Source: Ipomoea triloba | Lineage: Eukaryota > Streptophyta > Magnoliopsida > Solanales > Convolvulaceae | Length of the DNA stretch: 64,000 bases | Assembly (NCBI RefSeq): GCF_003576645.1 | Contig: NC_044925.1 | Location: forward strand, 9,303,869 to 9,367,868 | Reading direction: 5' to 3' | Shown: in pieces, positions 1 through 10,521 of the stretch | Position numbering within the stretch: the stretch's first letter is position 1 | How the letters are laid out: every line of letters starts with the position of its first letter | The notes under the pieces: model-generated | Databases searched by the model: none | Told to the model about the DNA's origin: nothing | What the model saw: the letters and a program-made list of their open reading frames with translations, nothing else | Made by a program: the position numbers and the translations under genes

Positions 1-337
1 TGCCAGGTGGACCCAAGTCCATGTTCACAATTTTAGAATTCTATGTTCACAAATTGTAGAACTCTATGTTCACAATTTTTGAACTATATATTCATAATTT
101 TTGAACTCTATATTCACAATTTCAGAACTCTATATTCACAATTTCAGAACTCTACAGTGTAACACAATTTTTGAATATATATAACAAAATTATAAATATA
201 GAGTTCAAAAATTGTGAATATTGAGTAATGTAAGTCTGCATATTGAAATCTAAAATTGTGAACATAGAATTCTAAAATTGTGAACATAGACTTTGGTCCA
301 CCTTGTAAGGTGGACTCGGGTCCATAGCATAATTTTC
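1..337. mobile_element. MITE of a MULE-like family (copy 1), left tip cut by window edge
   Basis: Positions 1-47 and 257-303 are near-perfect inverted copies (GTGGACCCAAGTCCATG against CATAGACTTTGGTCCACC). The core is a minisatellite of about 21 bp built on TTCACAATTTTAGAACTCTA, in + orientation on the left and inverted on the right. The right end runs GGTGGACTCGGGTCCATAGCATAATTTT. Read from the other strand this matches the ends of the elements at 1875-2237 and 29837-30436, so I place it in the same family. The extreme left tip and its target duplication lie outside the window. Confidence 0.65.
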
Positions 338-821
338 CCTAGTTTATGTAATGACACTAGATTGGTGATTTATAAATTAGCAGATCATGTAATTGAACGA
401 AAACTTATGGGGTCATTTATTTCATTTCTCTGCATTTTAATTTTCAGTTTTCAGTTTTCCTTCGCCATTTTTCTAGTTTTTCATCTCTACAATTTTCTAA
501 TTTTCATTCCCTATTCCTCCAATTTTTCATTTCTCTAACAACAATTAAAACAACAACAACAATATTACACTAAATAAATTGCAACAGATTACAAAACAAA
601 ATACGGAATAATAACATGTATAAAAATACAAAAGTGATTTTTTTAGGTAATAAGCATACATCTTTATAAAAATAAATATCATTATTTGTATAGGCATACA
701 AAATCTATATTCGAAGTTTGTAATTGCTTATAAAAAATACAAAAGTGAAGAAATCATTTGAAATTTGTAATAAAAATTATAGTAATAATAATAAGAATAA
801 TAATAATAATAATAATAATAA

Positions 822-853
<32 letters not shown>

Positions 854-865
854 GTAATAATAATG
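338..865. repeat. AT-rich spacer ending in an (AAT)n microsatellite
   Basis: No gene or element is recognisable from 338 to about 777. From about 778 to 866 there is a nearly pure (AAT)n tract with a few AAG and AGT interruptions. A poly-isoleucine reading frame here is only a translation of the microsatellite. Confidence 0.8.
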
Positions 866-2660
866 ATTTATACTATTAATAAAAAAACAAAATCCTCCAT
901 TTTAACTTCCCGTCCAAAACCATCCTATTCTATTAAGGTTTATGTATTGTAAAATATGTTAATACAATTCATATTCGTACTACAGTTGTACAGTGAAATA
1001 TGTTAATACAATTCCTAATACAATATATTTTTTCCTACTTTCCTATTCGTAATACAATTTTTTATTAAAATTACTAATCATAATATAACTATACATATAC
1101 TTCCCTACAACGTAATCTATACTATTAATAAAAACAAAATCATCCATTTTAACTTTCCGCCTAAAACAACCCTATAGTATTAAAGTTTGCATAATATTAT
1201 AAAATATGCTAATAAAATTCCTATTCGTACTACAATTGTACATTAAAATATGTTAATAAAATATATTTTTTCTTATTTTCCTATTCGTAGATTGTACATT
1301 AAATTGTACATTAATAGTACATTAATATAACTATACATATACTTCCCTACAACGTAATCTATACTATTAATAAAAACAAAATCATCCATTTTAACTTCCA
1401 CCTAAAACAACCCTATAGTATTAAGGTTTGCATAATATTATAAAATATGCTAATAAAATTCATATTCGTACTACAATTGTACATTAAAATATGTTAATAA
1501 AATATATTTTTTCTTATTTTCCTATTCGTAGATTGTACATTAAATTGTACATTAAATTGTACATTAAATTGTAGATTAAAATTACTAATCACAATATAAC
1601 TTTACATATATTTCCCTGCAACGTAATCTATAGTATCTATACTATTTATAAAAATAAAATTCTCCATTTTAACTTCTCGCCCAAAACACTCATATATTAT
1701 TAAGGTTTACGTAATATTGTAAAATATGGTAATACAATTTCTATTTGTACTGCAATTGTACATTAAAATGGTAATACAATTCCTAATACAATATATATTA
1801 TTTCTTACTTTCCTATTCGTAATATAATTCTAGAATAAATTACTAATCATAATAGTACAATACATATACTTTTCGAGTCGTTATACCGTGGACCATACGT
1901 CATGCCTGATACTGCAGTTGTGTTGAACGGATACTGTAGTTGTATTGAAAGGAAACTGCAGTTGTGTTGAAAGGGAACTGCAGTTGCGCGGAACAGAGGC
2001 CATTTCATCCATCTGCAAATGCAGTTGTGTTGAAAGGATACTACAGTTGTGTTAAATGGATACTGCAATTATGTTGAACAGGTGAACGACCTCTGTTCCG
2101 CGTAACTGCAGTTTCCTTTCAACACAACTGCAGTATCTTTTCAACACAATTGCAGTATCCGTTCAACACAATTGCAGTATCAACCATAACCACGGTCCAC
2201 AATGCATTGTGGACCATGGTCTACCATATAATTTGTGATACTTTTCCTGCAACGTAATCTATACTATTAATAAAAAATAAAAATAATAAAAAAACCTTCA
2301 TTTTAACTTACCGACCAAAACAATCCTATACTATTAAAGTTTGTGTAATATTGTAAAATATGGTAATACAATTCCTATTCGTACTATAATTGTACATTAA
2401 AATACGTTAATATAATTCCTAATACAATATATTCTTTCTTACTTTCCTATTCGTAATACAATTTTAGATTAAAATTACTAATCGTAATATAACTGTATAT
2501 ATACTTTCCTGCACCGTGATCTATACTATTAATAAAAACAAAATCATCTATTTTAGCTTCCTGCCCAAAATAGTCATATACTATTAAGGTTTGCGTAATA
2601 TTAAAAAATATGGTAATACAATTTCTTTTTATACTACAATTGTAAATTAGTTCAGCTAAT
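866..2660 (+). repeat. Tandem array of Helitron-like terminal units, about 250-275 bp period
   Basis: The motif TCTATACTATTAATAAA recurs at about 866, 1116, 1358, 1636, 2258 and 2520. Each copy is followed by a conserved unit (AAAATCATCCATTTTAACTT, then TATTAAGGTTTGCGTAATAT, then TCCTATTCGTA) and ends in TTCCCTACAACGTAA directly before the next unit. Spacings are about 250, 242, 275, 622 and 262 bp; the long one contains the MITE at 1875-2237. TC-starting 5' motifs of this type are typical of plant Helitrons, and the unit end resembles the 3' end of the Helitron at 14206-15181. A helicase relic follows at 3130. The head-to-tail Helitron origin is inference. Confidence 0.65.
1875..2237. mobile_element. 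MULE-like MITE (copy 2) with 9-bp TSD, inserted in the Helitron array
   Basis: The 9-bp direct repeat ATACTTTTC lies at 1866-1874 and 2238-2246, and removing the element restores the array unit. The ends are degenerate inverted repeats of about 30 bp (TTATACCGTGGACCA against TTATATGGTAGACCA). The core consists of repeats of about 20 bp around ACTGCAGTTGTGTTGAAAGG, several in one orientation on the left and inverted copies (CCTTTCAACACAACTGCAGT) on the right, so the whole element can fold back. It has no coding capacity. Superfamily is inferred from TSD length. Confidence 0.75.
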
Positions 2661-3129
2661 CCCGGTGTTAATTGTAAGCAGATTTGTTATCTTAATAACA
2701 TATGTAACGAGAGTAATACACAAGCATTGTTGCTTCAACCTAATAGGTTGTTCGATAATGCTCAGTCGTTGTTAGAACCAACTGTTTGTACACTCTCATT
2801 GTTAATTGTAAGCAAATTTGTTATCTTAATAGCGTACCTAACTATTTTATTTAAACAAAATGCAATTTTTAATTTTCTCCTCTCGGGTATAAATAATTGC
2901 AGTGGCCGGTAGTGAAACATTGTACGGTAGATTTATAGTTTGCTATCCAAGAACACCTATTAATATGCTTATGAATGGTAATACAACTCAAATTCAAATT
3001 ATTTGTAATAACCTTTACATTTTATTATATAAATTTTGATTTATTTGTTGTTTTAAATTATTGATTTACTCCAATTAATTTGTTAATTATGTACTTATTT
3101 GATTTTATTATCAATTAATCAATGCATGT
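2661..3129. other. Unassigned AT-rich stretch with a 31-bp direct repeat
   Basis: A segment beginning GTTAATTGTAAGCA occurs at 2667 and again at 2801 with one difference. The stretch lies between the Helitron-end array and the helicase relic and is probably decayed Helitron sequence, but no protein similarity could be recognised in it. Confidence 0.4.
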
Positions 3130-3708
3130 GTGACATGAACACTACAGAAGGACGAACATATTTAAGTTGTGACTATTTGTGTAAGGCAGAATCAGACGTT
3201 GAAAATCTATCAAAAGTACACACTCCTAAATTTCTAAATAGTTTGAGATTGTTTGGACTCCCTAATCATTCATTGACATTAAAGGTTGGTGCACCTGTTA
3301 TGTTATAGCGGAACATAGACCACCCTCTTGGTTTGCAACTGTACACATCTCATAGTCACAAGATTGGTAAATCACATTGTCGAAGCAAGAATAGCTAATG
3401 GGACACATGAAGGAACTAAAGTTCTTATCGTCTGAATGTCTTTCACTCTTCTGATATGAGATTGCCCTTCAAGTTTCAACGTAAACAATTTGCATTGATG
3501 CTCGCATATGCCATGACTATCAACAAAAGTCAGGGTCAAACACTAACTCATGTTGGGCAAACCAAAGCTTAATCACGGTCAATTGTGCGTGACTTTTTCT
3601 CGAGTCATCCATCTTGATGGACTGAAGGTATTAGCGCTAGACGAGGATGGACAAGATTCTATTAGTACTACTAATGTCGTCTACAAAGAGGCTTTTAATA
3701 ATGTGTAA
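3130..3708 (+). pseudogene. C-terminal part of a Helitron PIF1-type helicase, degenerate
   Basis: Translated pieces in changing frames match the end of plant Helitron helicases. They run in order as NTTEGRTYLSCDYL, TPKFLNSLRLFGLPNHSL, LKVGAPVML, then RLPFKFQRKQFALMLAYAMT, INKSQGQTL, and finally TNVVYKEAFNNV with a stop at 3706-3708. The SQGQTL segment is the late helicase motif that normally couples ATP hydrolysis to DNA unwinding. Stops and frameshifts occur throughout (for example just after VML at about 3306), so no protein is made. The N-terminal Rep and Walker motifs are absent here. It lies downstream of tandem Helitron-like ends, consistent with one decayed element. Confidence 0.75.
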
Positions 3709-3722
3709 TTTGAACTGGTGAT

Positions 3723-4958
3723 TGATAAGCGCCAAGAATAGTCAAGTTTAGGGTCAGTTATAGGACGTTAATGCGCAGTTTTGTCACCCATTTGTAATCA
3801 TTTTATGCGTAAAGGACTCTGATGTGATCAAATCTGCAAACTCGGCTTTATATTATGTTTCAAAGTCATTCCCGCAGGACAGAACAGGACCCGAGGCCGA
3901 AAAGAATGAACAAAACTAAAAAGCAACCGAGCAGGGGTCAATCCACGTTGCCTCCACGCGTGGAAGAGGCGTGGAACATTTCTAGTAGGGTTCCACGCCA
4001 TACTCCACGCGTGGAGCTAACATGGATCGGGCCATTAAGGGCAATTTCGGGATTTTGACTTTCAGGAGACTATTTAAACTCTTCCCCTGTATTTTTTAGG
4101 GGACCCCCAATTTAGCTTAGTTTTGATTTTGAAAGTTCTCTCCCCTTTGGAGGAAATTTTCCCAAAATCCTTAGTGTTAGATTTCTTATTCAATGGTAGA
4201 TCTAGCAAGGTTGATGCTATGAAAGTGAAGATGTAATAGGATTTCTTGGATTAAAGTGGTATCTCTTCTCTACTCTTATCTTGGTTAATTGCATTACTAT
4301 TTCCTTTTAATATCTTTGTTGTTATCTCTTGTTTGTTTCTTTTGCTTTGAATGATGATTGCTTAGATTAGATTAGGGGATTGGTGGCCCCAAACTAGTTG
4401 ATGTGGTTGATTTGTTGAAATGCTTCCATTTGATTGTAGACATTATGAATTTGGGTTCTATAGCTTTGTGTGGTTGGTGATTGACTTGATTTGTGCCTAA
4501 TTGTGGCCACATTAGGTAGCAAAGTTGAGGGAAGTGTGGATTGCGCGATAGCGGATCTACACGAGTCCTAATCAACCACATCCCCGCCCTCGATTCGTAA
4601 GGATGAGGCCCGGGAGGAGTGGTAGACCAAGTGTTTGATGAAATGCCCCAACCGAATGAGAACTTTGCAGTCCGAGTGTGACGGCACTCGGTGATGGTGC
4701 TGCGAGCTCCCTAGTTTGAGTCCGAATCACATTGTCTATAATCCCCTTAGTAAGATCAACCGCATGAGCTAGCTAAGACTTCCGTTCCCCGTTCCTTTTA
4801 ATTGTTTACTCTATTTTACCATTGCTCCCCCCTTGCCTTTATGATTCTTTCGTTTTCTAGCCATTCATGTAACTCTTGCCTCTTAACCTCCTAAATGCCA
4901 ATACGTAATTTAACTCCAATTTGTCATCCTTGAGAACACAACACTCGGGGAAACTTCA
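3723..4958 (+). mobile_element. LTR-like relic (probable Ty3/gypsy solo LTR)
   Basis: Non-coding sequence begins TGATAAGCGCC and ends near CTCGGGGAAACTTCA, that is TG...CA. It contains a GC-rich palindromic block at about 3948-4016 (CCTCCACGCGTGG and inverted relatives) followed by leader-like sequence with ACCCCC tracts. This organisation resembles the Athila-type LTR at 52119-53914, which also carries GC-rich hairpins. I could not find a convincing target duplication, so boundaries are approximate. The right boundary abuts or overlaps the start of the MULE relic. Confidence 0.45.
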
Positions 4959-5913
4959 ACTAGACTTGCCAAGAGATGGATGAAAGAAATTGGAGGCCAC
5001 TTAACCTGGACAATTGCAAAGTTTAGGGACAAGGTGAACACTGATGATGGAATTAAGATAAGTAACAAGCAAGCATATAGGACAATGAGAAAAGCAAAGG
5101 AATGTATTGAAGGAGATGCAATGGAAATCTTCAATAAAATTTGAAACTACTGCCTGGAGATTGATAAAACTAACCCAAGGACTACATGCATTGTCAAGGT
5201 CACTGATTTAATGTATGATGGAAAACCTAGATTTCTTAGGATGTACTTTTGCTGGGAAGCTTGTAAGGAGGGATACAAGTTCTGTAAGAAACTAATTGGA
5301 GTAGATGGCTGCCATTTGAAGAACAAGTATGGAGGACAACTGTTAACTGTTGTGGGTATTGATGGGAATGACAGCATATTCCCATTGGCTTATGCCATTG
5401 TAGAAGGAGAGACAAAAGATTCATGGAGTTGGTTTTTGCACTTGCTTAAGAAGGACCTACAAATCACACCAGAAGCAGAACAATAATTAACCTTTATCTC
5501 AGGTAACTAACATATTCCAATGGTGCTTATATTGTTATTACCTGTGTTCTAACTTGTATCCATTTTTCCAGATAAACAAAAAGGTCTACTGCCTGCTTTT
5601 GAAGATGTACTGCCCTATGCTACACATAGATTTTGTGTTAGGCATCTCCATGACAACATGAAGCTGGCAGGTTTTGTGGGCAAGGCATTGAAAGATGCAC
5701 TATAGGCAGCAGCCAAGGCAACAACTGTAAACTCTTTCACTGATGCTATGGAGGAAATCAAGAAGTTAGATGTGGATGCATACAATTGGCTAGTAGAGAA
5801 ACACCCTTCAGAATGGTCAAGGTTCCATTTCAACTCTTCTCCTATTTCTGATGCACTTGTGAACAATATATCTGAAGGTTTCAATGCAATGATATTAGAT
5901 GCTAGGGCAGAAC
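4959..5913 (+). pseudogene. MULE (Mutator-like) transposase, degenerate and 3' truncated
   Basis: The reading frame starts near 4959 with TRLAKRWMKEIGGHLTW and continues through KFRDKVNTDDG, KPRFLRMYFCWEACKEGYKF and LIGVDGCHLKNKYGG to a putative intron at about 5487-5571. It resumes with DKQKGLLPAFEDVL, CVRHLHDNMK and NISEGFNAMILDARA. The catalytic D of VDGCHL and the C..H pair of CVRHLH are recognisable. In-frame stops occur near 5142 (TGA) and near 5703 (TAG). The protein ends abruptly at about 5913, where sequence belonging to the antisense GRF gene begins; SWIM and zinc-knuckle parts are missing. It is the transposase half of the old MULE whose other gene resumes beyond the CACTA insertion. 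Confidence 0.85.
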
Positions 5914-5974
5914 CATCAGTACAATAAGGGCAACTATAACCATTATCATTATGCACTACAAGAAAAATGCTCAT

Positions 5975-6580
5975 AGACAACGGTTTTTAACCGTTGTCTA
6001 TGAGGTAAAATTTCTGTTGTTGAAGCCAGTGTTGTTGTAAGTCCCGTGCAAAGACAACGGTTTTTAACTGTTGTCTATTCTAGAAAAGACAACGATTACT
6101 TTTCTAGAACAGACAACGGTTTAAAAACCGTTGTCTATTGAGTGTTGTTGAAACCGGTGTTGTTAAAAGTCACGCACATAGGCAACAGTTTTTAACCGTT
6201 GTCTTTTCTAGAAAACGCAACGATTTTTTAACCGTTGTTTATTAACTGTTGTTGAAACCGGTGTTGTTAAAAGTCGCACACATAGACAACGGTTAAAAAT
6301 CGTTGTCTTTTCTATAAAAGACAATGATTTTTTAAACTGTTGTCTATTGAGTGTTGTTGAAACCAGTGTTGTTAAAAGTCACAAGCATAGACAACGGTTT
6401 TTAACCGTTGTCTTTTCTATATAAAACAACGGTTTTTAACCGTTGTCTATTGTGTGTTGTTAAAATAAGAGTTGTTGAAAGTCATGCCGATAGACAACGG
6501 TTTTTAACCGTTGTCTTTGATATATAAGACAACGGTTAAAAACCATTATTCTCACATTCATAGACAACGGTTTTAAACCG
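5975..6580. repeat. Left subterminal palindrome array of the CACTA element
   Basis: About ten hairpin-forming units of the form GACAACGGTT(T)n AACCGTTGTC are separated by linker sequence such as TATTGAGTGTTGTTGAAACC and TGTTGTTAAAAGTC. Each palindrome has arms of about 10-12 bp. In En/Spm-type elements such subterminal repeats bind the TNPA-like transposition protein. That role is inferred here. Confidence 0.85.
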
Positions 6581-6589
6581 TTTTTAACC

Positions 6590-8470
6590 TGTTTTGATTT
6601 TAAGCATAATGTAATAAAAACAATTTATTTAAACACCATAAATACCAAAGATCAATTCATTAAGATAATCATCTTTTACTAGTATGTAAAATATTTCAAA
6701 ATACACAAAAATTCATCATCTACTTCAAAATACAATGAACAATTCCAATCACCAAGTCTAAATGTTTACAAAGTTCTAATCAAATGCATACCTACTCTAT
6801 ACAACTTGATACACAATTTGCCCTTTCCAAACACACTAAATGTGGAGTTCAAAACCGGAGAGAGTATTAAGCCTAATATTTACCTGCTTCACCATTTGAG
6901 TAGTTGGAGGCAGAAGCTGCTCGATTATCGTGGATACTGAGTTGCCTGGTAAGTTTTGAAAGAAGAGAAGATTGTTTCTGACTTCTGAAAGATTTCCCTC
7001 ATGTGTTTTACATTATGGTTCTCCTTTAGCAGCTCTTTAATCGTTGTTGAACTTTGGGCACTGCCATCCAACAAATAAATACAAACTTATTATTTTAAAG
7101 TAACAATAAAACCAACAAAAGTTCAAGATCGACAACCCCATATATTCTATGTATAGATTCTCTCTGCCTTCAATTTTATCACTGCATATTTAACTATAAA
7201 ACCAACAAAAGCTCAAGACAATCCCATATATTCTTTGTATAGATTCTCTCTCCCTTCAATTTTATCACTGCATATTTAAACTAACCGTTGCTGTGAGTCT
7301 ACACTAGTCTCTCTCTCCCTTCAGAACTTAGGCCCATATCTCCATTCCATTTAGAGTGTTGATGAAATAACTGCAAAAAGAAGGATTTAGTGTCTTCTTA
7401 ACTGGGCAGAGTTTAATGTTCTATTATTCAAAGCAATATATACTAGTAATTTTATACTCAGTCCATATTTATGAAAATAATAAAAACAAAATAATAAATA
7501 TATCCACATGCATACAGGAAAATTAAAGATACCAAACAGAGACCTCTGGAAAATTCTAATTTACAATCAGCCATAGCTAATCACATTCACCATATGAAAA
7601 GTAGAAAACCATACATACCGTACATGCAAGTGCATCACATCTTGGATAGTTTGTGGAAGTAATGTCACTTATCAAAAGTGTAGTAGTCAGCATTCAAATA
7701 GTAACACAGGAAGTACATAGAAAATAATTTTTAAAAAAATGAATAAAATGATGATGCAAAAAATAGTGAAAGAGTATTACCATGATAAAAAAACTCCCTT
7801 TCGTCTAGCTTGTTTTCCATCTACGGCATCAAATGTCTATTGTGCAATTTAGTACATTAGTAGAGTCAGAACTAGTATTTGATAAATAGGGAGGAAACTT
7901 TGTGGGAAAGCATAAACAATACCAAAGGAAATTGCCGCCTTGAGCATATATCAACCCTAAGACAAAATTGTAAAGATCATACAATTTGGTGATCTAACTT
8001 TGGGTCATACCAACTTGATAATTTTTAATAAGACTCTTTACTTAACAAAAAATTCAAATTAGTGCAGTGACTTAGAGTATTCATACAAGTGAAATGGTGG
8101 AACTCAAATGTTACCATTCTCTATATAAATGAGGTTATGTGTCTAGATTAAAAATATACATACAGAACCACTTTTGTACTCTACAAAGTGATAAGTACAA
8201 ATAACTGCAGCTGTGTACTTTTTCATGTATATTACTCAGAAAGGATACTATCACCACACTTATTATCTTACAAGAAATGATAATTGCACAAGCCATTATT
8301 TCTGTTTCATCTGTATTGCAAATCCCTTTAGTCATCTTAATCTTTCTATTAAACTTACAGATTAACTCACTAACAGACTTGAAACAAATTAAATTTTAAA
8401 ATTAAACAAATTAAATTAAAATTAAACATATAGACCAAATCGCTAACAAATCAAATTATTAACTACTAAC
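6590..8470 (-). other. CACTA interior, possible captured or decayed gene on minus strand
   Basis: No complete ORF is visible. On the minus strand, bases from about 7062 to 6925 give an open segment ([20 protein letters not shown], then [18 protein letters not shown]) preceded by an AG acceptor-like site, which looks exonic. Repeated pyrimidine-rich tracts such as GATTCTCTCTCCCTTCAATT (7155-7325) also occur. I do not recognise the family. It may be remnant transposon coding DNA or a host gene fragment. Confidence 0.35.
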
Positions 8471-8474
8471 AGAT

Positions 8475-8760
8475 TTACAGTATAAATTGAAAAAAAAAAT
8501 TACTTTGTGAATGAAGGATGAACACTGCTGGCTGCACTCTTGAGAGGTGCGGAGGTCGTCGCCGGAGAGCGTGAGGGAGACAGTGAGAGGCGGCCGGAGC
8601 GGTGAGTGAGCAGGGCGTCAGTGGTCCGGTGACTTCGAGTTTGTGGGCGGCTATGGCTGAGCGACAAAAAACGACCGGCGACTCCAATGGGAGGCTGCGG
8701 CTGCGGCTGCGACTACGACTACGGCTGCGAATTGGGGACCGCTGTCCTCTGCGGAGGTTT
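8475..8760 (-). other. GC-rich exon-like block inside the CACTA (candidate captured 5' exon)
   Basis: This block is markedly GC-rich and CpG-rich against AT-rich surroundings. On the minus strand it contains an ATG-started frame at 8687 of 70 codons (MESPVVFCRSAIAAHKLE at the start) and a reiterated GCAGCC/GTAGTC tract at 8690-8725. This looks like the 5' UTR and first exon of a plant gene. No family is recognisable. Gene capture by Tpn1-type CACTA elements is documented, so capture is plausible but unproven. Confidence 0.4.
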
Positions 8761-9109
8761 TAATTGAGAGGGTTTAATTTGCGTAAGTCTAAGAGGGTGC
8801 CGTATGGTAAGTGTGAAAGCAGAGGGATGATAAATTATTTTAATTTATTTGAGAGGGAAGGAAATTTTAATAAAGTGTGTAAGTTTTGAACTTTTATTTT
8901 TTTTAAAGTCTTTTAACATATGTATTCAAAAAAAAAAAAGTCTTTTAACATATAATTAAGTTTTTATTTTTTTGTATAATAAGATCTTTATTTTTTTTTA
9001 TAATAAGTCTTATTTTTTTTAAAAAAATTAAGTAAGTATATAAAATATATAGACAACCAACTAACGACCATGGAACAATAAAATTGTAGTCTTTATTAAA
9101 AAATAAAAC

Positions 9110-10175
9110 ACAAAAAAAAAAAAATCGTTGTCATCTTTGAAGTGTTCTGTATTCAAGTACGCTTAAACACAGCATACCAAAGACAACGATTGAATAAAAT
9201 CGTTGTCTTAAAAAAATAAAGACCATGCAACGACAACGGTTTTATAAAACCGTTGTCTTTGTAGTGTTGTGTATTCAAATGTACTTAAAGACAACATACA
9301 AACGACAACGGTTAATTAAAATCGTTGTCTTTATTAAAATAAAGGCTGAGGAAAGATAACGGTTTTAAAAACCCGTTATCTTTGTAGTGTTGTGTATTCA
9401 AGAGCTCTTAAAGACAACACATTAACGACAACGATTAAAAAAATCGTTGTCTTAACAAAATTAAGAGTGTGCAACGACAACGGTTTTATAAAACCGTTGT
9501 CTTTGTTGTGTTGTGTATTCAAGTGCGCTTAAAGACAACACACAAACGACAACGGCTAAATATAACAGTTGTCTTTTAAAAAAATAAAGACTGAGAAAAG
9601 ATAACGGTTTTAAAAAAATCGTTGTCTTTGTAGTGTTGTGTATTCAATAGCACTTAAAGACAACACACCAATGACAATGGTTAAATAATACCGTTGTCTT
9701 AAAAAATTAAGAGTGTGCAACGACAACGGTTTTATAAAACCGTTGTCTTTGTTGTGTTGTGTATTCAAGTGCACTTAAAGACAACATACAAACGACAACG
9801 GTTAAATATAACTGTTGTCTTTTTAAAAATAAAGACTGAGAAAAGACAACGGTTTTAAAACACCGTTGTTTTTGTAGCGTTGTGTATTCAAGAGCAATTA
9901 AAGACAACACACCAACGACAACGGTTAAATAATACTGTTGTCTTAAAAAAAACACGCACATAGACAACGGTTTAAAAAAACCGTTGTCTTTGTGGTGTTG
10001 TCTTTTCACAAAATGCACAAAGACAACACACTAAAGACAACGGTTTGGTAAAAACCGTTGTCTTTGACAAAAGTGTTGCGTCAAAGACAACGGTTTTGGA
10101 CAAACTTGTTGTCTTTTAAACAAAAGACAACACTTTTGTCAAAAAATGTTGTCTTTGTGGTGTTGGCTATGAGCA
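9110..10175. repeat. Right subterminal palindrome array of the CACTA element
   Basis: About fifteen units alternate two forms: a palindrome GACAACGGTTTTATAAAACCG...GTC and a linker TTTGTAGTGTTGTGTATTCA. The linker is followed by CTTAAAGACAACACAC and then an ACGACAACGGTTAA palindrome. The unit repeats about every 120 bp. This array is longer and more regular than the left one. It is non-coding; the antisense frame at 9707-10018 is repeat translation. Confidence 0.85.
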
Positions 10176-10521
10176 TTTTTCTTGTAGTGATGGTTCTACA
10201 TCTTCTACTCATATGATTACCCTCCAATTCACTATCTTCCCATCTTCTCAACCTGCATTTTAAATTAGATATTTCTTCTTCATTTTTGTTGATTCTCTTC
10301 AATAGGCCTGGTATAATCATCTTTGACCTAGTGCAAATTAGGGGACCGTACCAAGCCACGAATCCATCCTGACAAAATTGAACAAATTCAAAAAAGAAAT
10401 CATGTTTTTTCCAACCAATTAACAGTAAACCCTGAATCATCAAACCAAAAACAAATACTATAAATTTCCAGTAACCTTCAAAACTTTACAAAAATAATTT
10501 TCAACTAACCTTGCATCCTAA

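Larger units (their letters stand above)
5954..10189. mobile_element. Non-autonomous CACTA (En/Spm-like) element, Tpn1-like, TSD ATG
   Basis: The element starts CACTACAAGAAAAATGCTCA and ends with its inverted copy TGAGCATTTTTCTTGTAGTG. The 28-bp TIRs differ at one position. It is flanked by a perfect 3-bp duplication ATG (5951-5953 and 10190-10192), the length expected for CACTA transposons. Both subterminal regions are packed with palindromes of the GACAACGGTT/AACCGTTGTC type. The middle (about 6600-9100) encodes no recognisable TNPD or TNPA transposase. A 28-bp TIR, subterminal repeats and captured genic DNA are features reported for the Ipomoea Tpn1 family. The insertion interrupts the C-terminal coding part of a GRF pseudogene. 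Confidence 0.93.

Noticed and set aside
758..952. Poly-isoleucine reading frame
   Set aside because: It is a translation of the (AAT)n microsatellite and has no other protein feature.
5975..6580. Regularly spaced palindromic repeats resembling a CRISPR array
   Set aside because: The DNA is a plant CACTA subterminal region bounded by CACTA TIRs and a TSD; linkers are themselves repeated rather than unique spacers and no cas gene exists.
9707..10018. 103-codon minus-strand frame
   Set aside because: It lies wholly in the palindromic subterminal repeats and shows only repeated motifs.
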